This document shows positions 27,092-34,476 of a DNA stretch of 64,000 bases, in pieces. Where the stretch lies: NCBI GenBank assembly GCA_963775275.1, contig CAVZII010000005.1, positions 4,216,001 through 4,280,000 on the forward strand, read 5' to 3'. A program made the position numbers and the translations under genes. Below the pieces are notes generated by a model. The model was not told the origin of the DNA, ran no database searches, and was given only the letters and a program-made list of their open reading frames with translations. Source of the stretch: JANWHQ01 sp963775275 (lineage in GTDB: Bacteria > Pseudomonadota > Alphaproteobacteria > Caulobacterales > Caulobacteraceae). Position 1 is the stretch's first letter. Each line of letters opens with the position of its first letter.

Positions 27092-27610
27092 ATGTGGGAC
27101 CGGATGATGCGCGCGACAGCGCTGATCCTCGCCTGCCTGATCGCCTCGGCCGACCCCGGCGCCGCAGCCCAGGCCGGCGCCCGGCCCGGACGGCCGGCGC
27201 CGGCGCTCGCGGCCACGGGCCTCGGCGGCCAGCGCCTCGACCTCGCCGCGATGAGGGGCAAGGTGGTGATCGTCGCGTTCTGGGCCACATGGTGCGGCCC
27301 ATGCCGCCTGGAGGCGCCGATCCTCGACGCCGCCTATCTGCGTCACCGCGAACAGGGGCTCGAGGTCTTCGGCCTGAGCGTCGACCGGCTGAAGGACCGC
27401 GACAAGGTCGAACGGGCCGCGGCAGGGCTGCATTTCCCGAACGGGATGGCGCTGGAGGCGCGGCCCAACGGCTTCGGCGTCCCCCGCGCCCTGCCTCAGA
27501 CCTTCGTCATCGCCCGCGACGGGACCGTGCGCGCAGTGTTCGGGGTGATCGGCGAGCCATTGACCGAGGCGAGCCTCGAGGCGGCGCTGAAGCCCTTGCT
27601 AGTGAGGTGA
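27092..27610 (+). CDS. TlpA-like periplasmic thiol-disulfide oxidoreductase, end rewritten by a repeat element
   Basis: A signal peptide, then a thioredoxin fold with the active site FWATWCGPCRLE and the cis-Pro segment ALPQTFVIARDG. Such proteins reduce cysteines of apo-copper sites or cytochrome c maturation partners, consistent with the upstream PCu(A)C gene. The ATG is one base past the previous stop. The last codons CTA GTG AGG TGA lie inside the palindrome starting at 27599. If the array and IS are removed, the frame continues CTA GAC GCG GAC GGA TCC TGA at 29206-29226, ending against the convergent DoxX gene. Function is probably unaffected. Confidence 0.88.
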   Translation: MWDRMMRATALILACLIASADPGAAAQAGARPGRPAPALAATGLGGQRLDLAAMRGKVVIVAFWATWCGPCRLEAPILDAAYLRHREQGLEVFGLSVDRLKDRDKVERAAAGLHFPNGMALEARPNGFGVPRALPQTFVIARDGTVRAVFGVIGEPLTEASLEAALKPLLVR

Positions 27611-27927
27611 ACCTGACGTTCGTCCATCGCTTGGGGTGACCTCAGTGACGAACGTCAGGTTCGTAAACCTCACTAGAATCATGACTTTGCTAGTGTGGTG
27701 GATCAGAAGTTCGCATGATGATGGCGGCGCCCTCGGCTGCGAACTTCTGATCCGTAAACCACACTAGAATCATACATTTGCTAGTGTCCTTATCGATTCC
27801 GAAGTTCGCGTCCGCCTTGCAAATGCGCTGGCGAACTTCGGAATTGGGACACTAGTGTCCTTTTCGACTTTGACGTTCGTCCGGTGTCGCCGCCAGGCGG
27901 TTACGAACGTCAGGGTCGGGACACTAG
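27599..27927. repeat. Array of four CTAG-bounded bulged palindromes
   Basis: Units at 27599-27676, 27690-27767, 27781-27855 and 27852-27927, each 75-78 bp, start CTAGTG and end CACTAG. Arms of unit 1 are CTAGTGAGGT+GAACCTGACGTTCGTC, and of unit 2 CTAGTGTGGT+GGATCAGAAGTTCGC. In both, the 3' arm has four extra bases (TTAC on the complementary strand). Units 3 and 4 have a similar bulge (TTATC, TTTTC) on the 5' arm, so they are inverted relative to 1 and 2. Linkers AATCATGACTTTG and AATCATACATTTG join units 1-2 and 2-3; units 3 and 4 share one CTAG in GGACACTAGTGTCC. Stem sequences differ but pairing is kept. Confidence 0.9.
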
Positions 27928-29205
27928 CAGGCTGAGGAAGAAGTCGTTGGCGCGGGCGGACATTTCGTTTTGGCGGTCGATCCCGGGCTGATTTTGGTCT
28001 GACCGCCAGCGGGACGGACGGGGTTCGCCCCTGGGCGCAGGATCACGTGGCCGGGGCGAGCAGTTTGGGCAGCCTGACAGGTTGTAGGCGGCCATGGCGA
28101 GGATGAACTGCCAGCCGACGCGTTCGAGCCCTCGGTGTCTGGTCTTGCGCAGGCCGGCGGCGGACTTGGCCCAGCCGAAGGCCTCCTCGATGCGCTTGCG
28201 GATGACTTGGCTCGCCTTGTAGCCGGCGTGCCGGGTGGTGCGCCCGTCGATGGCCGAGGCCCTGGCCTTGGCCGCCACATGCGGGGCGACGTTGATCGAA
28301 CGCAGCTCGTTCACGAAGTCCTCGGCGTCATAGCCCTTGTCCGCGCCCAGGGTGATGCGCCCCGGCCGTTCGGCGCGCGGCTCGATCATGTGCAGGGCGG
28401 CGATGCGCTCGGCATGGCCGTCGGCCCGGGTGAGGCAGGCGTCGACCACCAGGCCGTGGCGGTTCTCCATCAGCGATGGCCCATGAAGCAGAGCCTGGCC
28501 TCCTTGCCCGGTCCCTTGCGATAGAGCCTGGCGTCCGGGTCGGTTGTGCTCTGGTGAGTGTCGTTGCTGCGCCTGTGGCCGTGGAAGTCGTCTTCGCCGT
28601 TGCGCCCCGGCCCGGGCGGCTCGCCCGAGCCATCCTTCGGGCGGAAGCTCTTCATCGACGCCCAGGCCTCGATCAGCGTGCCGTCGACGCTGAAGTGTTC
28701 CGTCGACAGCAGGCGCTTGACCCTCGGATGGGCGAGCACCGCGGCGAGGAACTTGTGCGCCACATCCCCCGCCAGAAGCCGATCACGGTTCTTGCCGAAC
28801 GTGGTCTGGTCCCACGCCGCGTCGTCCACCCCCAGCCCCACGAACCAGCGGAACAACAGGTCGTACTCCAGCCGCTCCATGATCTGGCGCTCCGAGCGGA
28901 TGCCGTAGAAGGCCTGCAGCAGCAGCGCCCGAAGCAGCCGCTCCGGCGGGATCGACGGGCGGCCCACACCGGTCGCATAGACCGCCTCGAAGTCCCCGCT
29001 CAGATCCGACAGCGCCGCGTTCGCGATCTGGCGGATCGGACGAAGCGGATGATCCGACCTCACCCGGCTCTCCAGGTCCACGTACGAAAACAGCGAACCC
29101 GAACGCTCATCCGAACCCCGCATCGCCTCATCCCCGTGGACAGCTTCGTCACAAGGGTTGAATCATGCGTCGCACCGTCAGGCGAGCGGGTTTTTCCTCA
29201 GCCTG
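27928..29205 (-). mobile_element. IS5-family element (1278 bp) with CTAG target duplication
   Basis: Terminal inverted repeats CAGGCTGAGGAAGAA (left) and CAGGCTGAGGAAAAA (right, complement) are bounded by CTAG at 27924-27927 and 29206-29209. A four-base YTAR target duplication is the rule for the IS5 subgroup. The left CTAG is also the right end of the palindrome array, so the element inserted at the array edge. The transposase inside is frameshifted. Confidence 0.9.
28043..29123 (-). pseudogene. IS5-family DDE transposase, inactivated by two frameshifts
   Basis: Starts MRGSDERSGSLFSYVDLE at 29123. FSVDGTLIEAW carries the first Asp, GADKGYDAEDF the second and KRIEEAFGW the Glu. At about 28466-28474 the frame is lost after CFMGH and resumes at LMENRHGLV (one base missing). 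Near 28076-28082 the end NLVRLPKLLAPAT is again out of frame by one base, with TGA at 28043-28045. The copy at 47167-48264 is intact and aligns throughout, so this one is a decayed relative rather than a frameshift-translated type. Confidence 0.85.
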
Positions 29206-29226
29206 CTAGACGCGGACGGATCCTGA

Positions 29227-29634
29227 TCAGCGACGCAGCGGGACCATCGTCCGGAGCGCGGGGTCGCGCAGCCACAGGCCGCCCCAGGCCACCAGCCCGA
29301 CGTAGACGCCGAACAGCACATGGCTGAACAGCGGATCGCCGAGGCGAAGGTGGCTCGCGATCGCGCCGCCCAGGAGCCCGGTCATCAGGATCGCGCCGAG
29401 GACCGCCGTGCGCGGGATCGCGTAGAGCGCCAGGCACACGAGCTCGATCCCCCCGATCATCCGGTCCAGGCCGACCGGCCAGCCGAGCTGGATCATGCTC
29501 GTCTTCACCGGCTGCAGGTCCATGAGCTTCATCGTGCAGTCCATGACCAGGAACAGCACGACCAGGACGGTGAGCGCCCAGCCCGTCCAGAGCATGAACC
29601 TGGATGGAACCGGAACGGCGTCGCTGACGGACAT
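29227..29634 (-). CDS. DoxX-like small membrane protein
   Basis: 135 residues with four predicted transmembrane helices (MLWTGWALTVLVVLFLVMD, then regions near GGIELVCLALY, LGAILMTGLLGGAIASHL and GVYVGLVAWGGLWL). This layout and the G-G-x-E-L segment fit DoxX-like family membrane proteins. The ATG at 29634 follows GGAGAGGAG. Its stop codon at 29227-29229 directly abuts the proposed ancestral stop of the TlpA-like gene. It may be cotranscribed with the sigma factor gene upstream. Confidence 0.8.
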   Translation of the reverse strand: MSVSDAVPVPSRFMLWTGWALTVLVVLFLVMDCTMKLMDLQPVKTSMIQLGWPVGLDRMIGGIELVCLALYAIPRTAVLGAILMTGLLGGAIASHLRLGDPLFSHVLFGVYVGLVAWGGLWLRDPALRTMVPLRR

Positions 29635-29730
29635 CTGAAATCTCCTCTCCCTCGGGCGGGCCGCTTGGACGACCCCCGCCCCCAAAGGACGAGCGACGAC
29701 CCGCGATCCCGACGCCGCCGGTCGGGATCG

Positions 29731-30999
29731 TCACTCGGCCGCGGTTCGGCCCGGAACGGAGTCCTTGATCAGCCGGTCGAGCTGGATGCGGATGTGGGCG
29801 GCCTCGGCGGCGGTGTTGGCCAGGGCGATGGCCCGTCCGAAGGCGTCGCGGGCCTCGGCCTCGCGGCCGAGCTGGAGCAGCAGCGCGCCCTTGACGCCGA
29901 AGAAGTTGAAATAGCCCGAAAGCGGCTCGCCAAGCGGCTCGACCATCTCCAGAGCCTCGGCCGCGCCGCGCGCCTTGCTGACGGCCACGGCCCGGTTGAG
30001 CGTGACCACGGGCGAGGGCTGGAGCCGCTCCAGGGCGGCGTAGAGCCGCTCGATCTGGCGCCAGTCGGTGTCCTCGAAGCGCGCTGCGCGCGCGTGCAGC
30101 GACGCGATCGCCGCCTGCACCTGGTAGGCGCCGGGCCGGCGGTGCCGCATGGCCTTGTCGATCAGGGCGAAGCCTTCGGCGATCATCTCACGGTTCCACA
30201 GGCCCCGGTCCTGATCCTCCAGGAGCACGATGGCGCCCTCGCCGTCGAGGCGGGCCGGAGCGCGCGAGTGCTGGATCAGGAGCAGCGCCAGGAGGCCCAT
30301 GATCTCCGGCTCGGCCTGGAACAGGCGCAGCAGCAGGCGCGCCAGCCGGATCGCCTCCTCGCACAAGGGCGCGCGCACGGGCGCGTCGCCGCCGGTGGCG
30401 GAATAGCCCTCGTTGAAGATCAGATAGACCATGGCCGCGACGGCCGCGAGGCGCTCGGCCCGCTCGATGGGGCCCGGCGCCTCGAAGGCGACCTCGGCCC
30501 TGGCGATGCGCGCCTTGGCGCGGGTGATCCGCTGCTCCATTGCGCTCTCGCTGACCAGGAAGGCGCGAGCGATCTCCCGGACGGTGAGGCCGCAGACGAT
30601 GCGCAGCGCCAGGGCGATCTGCTGGGTCGCCGGAAGTTCCGGATGGCAACAGATGAACAGCAGCCGCAGGATGTCGTCGCGGTAGTGCGAGCCGTCCAGC
30701 CGCTCGACCAGGGGCGCCTCGACATCCTCGAGGTCGGAGATCGCCGCCTCGTCGGGCAGGGCCTGCTGGCGGCTGCGCCGGCGGGCCCCGTCGATGCCCG
30801 CGTTGCGGCCGACCATGATCAGCCAGGCGGCCGGGTCGCGCGGGGGCCCGTTCACCGGCCAGGTCTTGAGCGCCCTCAGGCAGGCGTCCTGGAAGGCCTC
30901 CTCGGCGATGTCCAGGTCGCGGAAGTAGCGCAGGAGCGCGCCCACCGCCTGGGGGCGGGCCGAAGTCAGGGCCGCATCGATCCAGGCGACGTCGCTCAT
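29731..30999 (-). CDS. ECF42-type RNA polymerase sigma factor with C-terminal extension
   Basis: Residues 1-170 carry sigma region 2 (AEEAFQDACLRALKTWP) and region 4 (LTVREIARAFLVSESAMEQRI). The long C-terminal half (about 180-420, TPR-like, with YLIFNEGYSATGG) is the DUF6596/SnoaL-unlike extension typical of ECF42 factors. ECF42 has no anti-sigma factor and is nearly always encoded next to YciI/DGPF proteins, exactly as here: the start codon is 2 bp from the stop of the YciI gene upstream. It probably transcribes its own operon. Confidence 0.92.
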   Translation of the reverse strand: MSDVAWIDAALTSARPQAVGALLRYFRDLDIAEEAFQDACLRALKTWPVNGPPRDPAAWLIMVGRNAGIDGARRRSRQQALPDEAAISDLEDVEAPLVERLDGSHYRDDILRLLFICCHPELPATQQIALALRIVCGLTVREIARAFLVSESAMEQRITRAKARIARAEVAFEAPGPIERAERLAAVAAMVYLIFNEGYSATGGDAPVRAPLCEEAIRLARLLLRLFQAEPEIMGLLALLLIQHSRAPARLDGEGAIVLLEDQDRGLWNREMIAEGFALIDKAMRHRRPGAYQVQAAIASLHARAARFEDTDWRQIERLYAALERLQPSPVVTLNRAVAVSKARGAAEALEMVEPLGEPLSGYFNFFGVKGALLLQLGREAEARDAFGRAIALANTAAEAAHIRIQLDRLIKDSVPGRTAAE

Positions 31000-31001
31000 G
31001 C

Positions 31002-31397
31002 TCAGGCCTCGACGGCGACCTCGGCGGCGGCCAGGTCGCCGCCGGCCAGGAACAGGCGCAGGGGCCGGATCTCATAGGCGCCGCCGGGATTGGCGCGGCC
31101 GAGTTCGCGAACGGTCTCGATCGCCTCGTCCAGGCTCTCGAAGTCGACCACATAGAAGCCGAGCAACGCCTCCTTGGTCTCAGCAAAGGGGCCATCCATC
31201 ACCAGCGCCGGCTCGCGGTCCTTGCGTAGGGTGGTGGCCGCGGTGGTCGGCATCAGCCGCGCCGCCGGACCGAGCTTGCCCTTGCCCGCGAGCGTCTCGT
31301 GCACGACCGCGAGCTTGGACATCACCGCGTCATCCTGCGCCTTGGTCCAGGAGAAGACGGCGTCCTCGTCGTTGTAGCAGAGGATGGCGTAGAGCAT
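31002..31397 (-). CDS. YciI/DGPF-domain protein
   Basis: 131 residues, MLYAILCYNDED at the start, then MDGPFAETKEALLGFYVVDF, the DGPF signature, and a GGAYEIRPL strand. YCII folds are ferredoxin-like, and the catalytic role in this group is unknown. Directly upstream of, and almost overlapping, the ECF42 sigma gene, which is the usual arrangement. The ATG at 31397 is preceded by a purine-rich AGGAGCCG stretch. Confidence 0.9.
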   Translation of the reverse strand: MLYAILCYNDEDAVFSWTKAQDDAVMSKLAVVHETLAGKGKLGPAARLMPTTAATTLRKDREPALVMDGPFAETKEALLGFYVVDFESLDEAIETVRELGRANPGGAYEIRPLRLFLAGGDLAAAEVAVEA

Positions 31398-31491
31398 CGG
31401 GCGGCTCCTGAGTGTCGATCCAATCGCAGACTATTCCGGCGGGAGCGGCCGGGCGAGGGCCGCCCCCGTTCGCGGACCGATCGGGCCGAGG

Positions 31492-32265
31492 TCAGAATTC
31501 CAGCACCTGCCGGATCTCCGTAGCGCCGTCGCCGGCGACCTCGAGGAAGGTCTTGCACAGCTCGATCGCCTCCTCGCGCGAGCCCGCGTTCAGGAAGGCG
31601 TAGCCGCCGGCCCGCTCGCTGAGGTCGCCGACGGTGATCTCGCCGCCGGACCGGCTGACCATCGCGCCGCGGGCGCGCGCCGCGAGAGGCTCGGTCCTGA
31701 TGAGCGCGCCGGTCGCGGTCATCCGCTCGACCAGCTCGCCCATCGCGGCCATGTGCTCGGGGCTGGGCGTTGCGCCCTCCTCGCCGACGGCCGAGCGATA
31801 GATCGACAGGTACCTCAGGCCCGGCTTGCGCTCGGCCCCATCCTTCGCCGTCCGGTCCGCTTCGGCCCGCATCTCGGCGAAGCCGGCCGCCGCGTCCTGG
31901 ACCTCGGGCGTGAAGTCCTCGAACTCCTGGACCTGACGCACCTCGATGACCTCGTTCGCCGAAGCGGGGCACCGCCTGGCCCACTCCACCGCCTCGGCCT
32001 TGGAGCCCACGCGGATCATCCAGTAGCCGCCCAGCACCTCCTTGGACTCGGCGAACGGCCCGTCGGTGACGACGGGCGTCCCGACCTCGAAGGACACGCG
32101 CGCGCCCATCGCCGGCGGATGCAGCCCGTCCAGCGTCAGCAGCACGCCGGCGTTCTGCAGATCCTCGTTGAACTTCATCATGGCCGAGACGCGCTCCGGG
32201 TCCGGCATCGTCCCTTCGGGCGCGTTCTCGTAGCCCTTGGGGATCATCAGCAGCATGAACCGCAT
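31492..32265 (-). CDS. Tandem YciI/DGPF-domain protein
   Basis: 257 residues. The first YCII domain (about 1-120) has MRFMLLMIPKGYEN and VTDGPFAESKEVLGGYWMI. The second (about 145-255, YLSIYRSAVGEEG...RAGGYAFLNAGSREEAIEL) lacks the DGPF motif and looks like a diverged duplicate. The start at 32265 follows AAAGGAG; the upstream open frame is ignored. First gene of the probable operon with the single-domain YciI protein (94 bp gap) and ECF42. Confidence 0.85.
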   Translation of the reverse strand: MRFMLLMIPKGYENAPEGTMPDPERVSAMMKFNEDLQNAGVLLTLDGLHPPAMGARVSFEVGTPVVTDGPFAESKEVLGGYWMIRVGSKAEAVEWARRCPASANEVIEVRQVQEFEDFTPEVQDAAAGFAEMRAEADRTAKDGAERKPGLRYLSIYRSAVGEEGATPSPEHMAAMGELVERMTATGALIRTEPLAARARGAMVSRSGGEITVGDLSERAGGYAFLNAGSREEAIELCKTFLEVAGDGATEIRQVLEF

Positions 32266-32384
32266 CCTTGGTCTCCTTTCGGTTCTGGCGGCGCCTCCGG
32301 CCCTTGGCCCCCGCCGTCCTTCGGCTGAAAGACGATCGGGCGCCGGCGTTCCCGACATGGACTTCCAGGAAACGTCCGCGGGCC

Positions 32385-33860
32385 TCAGGGCCCCGACGCG
32401 CGCGCCTGGGCGAACAGGGCCTCCAGCACGCCCGGAGCAAGCTCGGGAAGGTCCTCGGCGATCAGTCCTGGACCGAACTCGCAACCCGCCTGCGCATGGA
32501 TCCAGGCGCCGGCGCAGGCGGCCTCGAAGGCCGGCATGCCCTGGGCGATCAGCCCGCCGATGAATCCGGCAAGCACGTCGCCCGACCCCGCGGTGGCCAG
32601 GAAAGGCGAGGCGTTGGTGTTGACCGTCGCGCGGCCGTCGGGTGAGGCCACCACGGTGTCGGGCCCCTTCAGGAGGACGACCGCTCCCGAGTGCGCCGCG
32701 GCCCGGCGGGCCGCCGAGATGCGCTCGGGCGACCGGGCCAGGAGGCCGGGGAAGACGCGCTCGAACTCGCCGGGATGGGGCGTCAGCACGTCGCCCTCGT
32801 CCAGGGCTTCGAACAGGCGCTCGGGGTCCTGCCTGAACGAGGTGAGCGCGTCGGCGTCGACCACGAGGCCCGCGCCGGTCCCGACCAGGGCCAGAAGGTT
32901 GGCGCGGGTCGCGATCCCAACCCCGGCTGCCGGCCCGATCACCGCGCCGCGGGCTTTCGCCGCAGCGTCGGCCAGCTCGCCGTCGGCGCCGAAGGCACGA
33001 ACCATGACCGCCTCGAGCTGGGCGGCGTTGACCAGGAGGGCGTCCGGCGGACAGAGCACGGTGACCAGGCCCGCGCCGATCCGCAGGCCGCCGCGCGCCG
33101 CCAGCCGCGCGGCGCCGGTGTGCGAAGCGTCACCCGACACCACGATCAGGGCGCCGCGGGCGTGCTTGTGCGCCTCCGCTCCCGGCCAGGGGAACCGGCC
33201 CAGCCAGAGGGCGGGCCCGTTCTCGAAGAGCGCGCATCCCTGAGGCTCGCCGAGGCCGATGTCGGCCACGGTGATCTCGCCACAGAGGGTCCGGGACGGC
33301 TCCAGCACATGGGCCGGCTTCTTGCGGTGGAACGTGACGGTCAGGGCGCAGCTGGGCGCATACTCCAGAGGCGCAGCGAGATCGCCGGGCTGGCCGGATG
33401 GCAGATCCGCGGCGATGATCGGGACCCCGGCGCCTTGGGCCGCTTGGAGCGCGGCGCGGGCGGCAGGACCCAGCGGTTTGGACAGGCCGGCGCCGAACAG
33501 GGCGTCGATCACCAGGCCAGCGCCCAGGGCGGACTCCGGGCCGAGCGGCGCGTCCAGGCCGCCCCATCGCCGCGAGGCCTCCGCCGCATCGCCCTTGAGG
33601 CTGCCGCGGGCCGCCGACGCCGTCCGCACGGTCCAGCCGGCCTCGGAAAGCTGCCGCGCGGCCACGTAGCCGTCGCCGCCGTTATTGCCCGGGCCGCACA
33701 GGACGACGGCTGAGCGGCGCGTCCAGCGCGCCTGGACGGCGTCGGCGATCGCGGTCCCGGCCCGCTCCATCAGAACGCTCCCGGGAGTCCCGGCCGCGAC
33801 GGCCGACCGGTCGGCGGACGTCATCTGGTCCACCGTGAGGATCTCGCAGCCGTTGCTCAT
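32385..33860 (-). CDS. nnr: Bifunctional NAD(P)HX epimerase/dehydratase
   Basis: 491 residues with two domains. The N-terminal YjeF_N epimerase has CGPGNNGGDGYVAARQL and VIDALFGAGL. The C-terminal ADP/ATP-dependent dehydratase has TPHPGEFERVFPG, VLLKGPDTVV and TAGSGDVLAGFIGGLIAQG. The enzyme repairs hydrated NADH and NADPH. The start MSNGCEILTVDQM at 33860 follows GAGG. It is divergent from glnB; the same neighbour pair is found in Caulobacter. Confidence 0.93.
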   Translation of the reverse strand: MSNGCEILTVDQMTSADRSAVAAGTPGSVLMERAGTAIADAVQARWTRRSAVVLCGPGNNGGDGYVAARQLSEAGWTVRTASAARGSLKGDAAEASRRWGGLDAPLGPESALGAGLVIDALFGAGLSKPLGPAARAALQAAQGAGVPIIAADLPSGQPGDLAAPLEYAPSCALTVTFHRKKPAHVLEPSRTLCGEITVADIGLGEPQGCALFENGPALWLGRFPWPGAEAHKHARGALIVVSGDASHTGAARLAARGGLRIGAGLVTVLCPPDALLVNAAQLEAVMVRAFGADGELADAAAKARGAVIGPAAGVGIATRANLLALVGTGAGLVVDADALTSFRQDPERLFEALDEGDVLTPHPGEFERVFPGLLARSPERISAARRAAAHSGAVVLLKGPDTVVASPDGRATVNTNASPFLATAGSGDVLAGFIGGLIAQGMPAFEAACAGAWIHAQAGCEFGPGLIAEDLPELAPGVLEALFAQARASGP

Positions 33861-33929
33861 CGCGTCCTCACGCCGGGGCCGCCCAAGCATCGCCGTGGGG
33901 CGCTCGAGGTGCAAGCGTAGCTCTGCCTA

Positions 33930-33958
33930 TTGATTGTGCAGGCGTCGCCTGTTCTATG
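33930..33958 (+). promoter_or_regulatory. Putative promoter of glnB-glnA with internal palindrome
   Basis: TTGATT (33930-33935) and TCTATG (33953-33958) are separated by 17 bp, a sigma-70-like layout. The spacer holds CAGGCGTCGCCTG, a 6+6 inverted repeat that could bind a repressor or activator. No sigma-54 -24/-12 pair was found, unlike many nitrogen-regulated glnB promoters. Confidence 0.4.
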
Positions 33959-34083
33959 GGCGCCCGCATGAAGGCCCCGGCGGAGGCCCCGGGCCTGCCG
34001 GAGGGGGCCTTGCAGCCCGACCGCTTGCATGCTTCCTGCCGGCCACCCGGGCCCGGCCGAGGGAGGGCCTTCGGCTTGGCTGC

Positions 34084-34093
34084 TGTTCGAACA
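34084..34093. promoter_or_regulatory. TGTTCGAACA palindrome overlapping the glnB translation start region
   Basis: TGTTCGAACA ends one base before the glnB ATG, where a ribosome-binding site would be expected; no Shine-Dalgarno is present there. The same core lies inside the 18-bp palindrome at 7289-7306. A protein bound here would block translation initiation or transcription. Function is speculative. Confidence 0.3.
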
Positions 34094-34094
34094 C

Positions 34095-34433
34095 ATGAAA
34101 AAAATCGAAGCTGTCATCAAACCCTTCAAGCTCGACGACGTGAAGGAAGCGCTCCAGGAGATCGGCGTCCAGGGTCTGACGGTTCTCGAAGCCAAGGGCT
34201 TCGGGCGCCAGAGAGGCCACACCGAACTCTACCGGGGAGCAGAGTACGTCGTGGACTTCCTGCCCAAGATCAAGATCGAGGCCGTCGTCACCGACGACCA
34301 GCTCGCACCGGCGATCGACGCCATCCAGGGCGCCGCCCGGACGGGCAAGATCGGCGACGGCAAGATCTTCGTTTCGGAAGTGACGGAGGTCATCAGGATC
34401 CGCACCGGCGAGACCGGCGCCCAGGCGATTTGA
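34095..34433 (+). CDS. glnB: Nitrogen regulatory protein P-II
   Basis: 112 residues, MKKIEAVIKPFKLDDVKEAL. The T-loop has the uridylylated Tyr51 in RGAEYVVDFLPK, and GDGKIFVSEV plus RIRTGE form the ATP/2-oxoglutarate pocket. P-II reports nitrogen and carbon status to GlnE, NtrB and others. A longer upstream frame exists but homology starts at 34095. glnA follows after 43 bp, the classic glnBA operon. Confidence 0.96.
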   Translation: MKKIEAVIKPFKLDDVKEALQEIGVQGLTVLEAKGFGRQRGHTELYRGAEYVVDFLPKIKIEAVVTDDQLAPAIDAIQGAARTGKIGDGKIFVSEVTEVIRIRTGETGAQAI

Positions 34434-34476
34434 ACGTTCCGGCCGCCCTCACGCATCATCCAGGGGATTAGAGACG

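Noticed and set aside
27599..27927. CRISPR array
   Set aside because: Units are inverted palindromes with differing stems, not identical direct repeats with unique spacers, and no cas genes are present.
27599..27927. Integron attC sites
   Set aside because: The stems have one-sided bulges but lack the conserved GTTRRRY core sites, and no integrase or cassette genes are seen.
28043..29123. IS5 transposase made by natural programmed frameshifting
   Set aside because: The related copy at 47167-48264 is a single continuous frame, and this copy needs two separate corrections, so decay fits better.
33960..34094. Sigma-54 promoter for glnB
   Set aside because: No GG-N10-GC pair with the proper flanks was found; TTGCA-like words occur without a -24 element.
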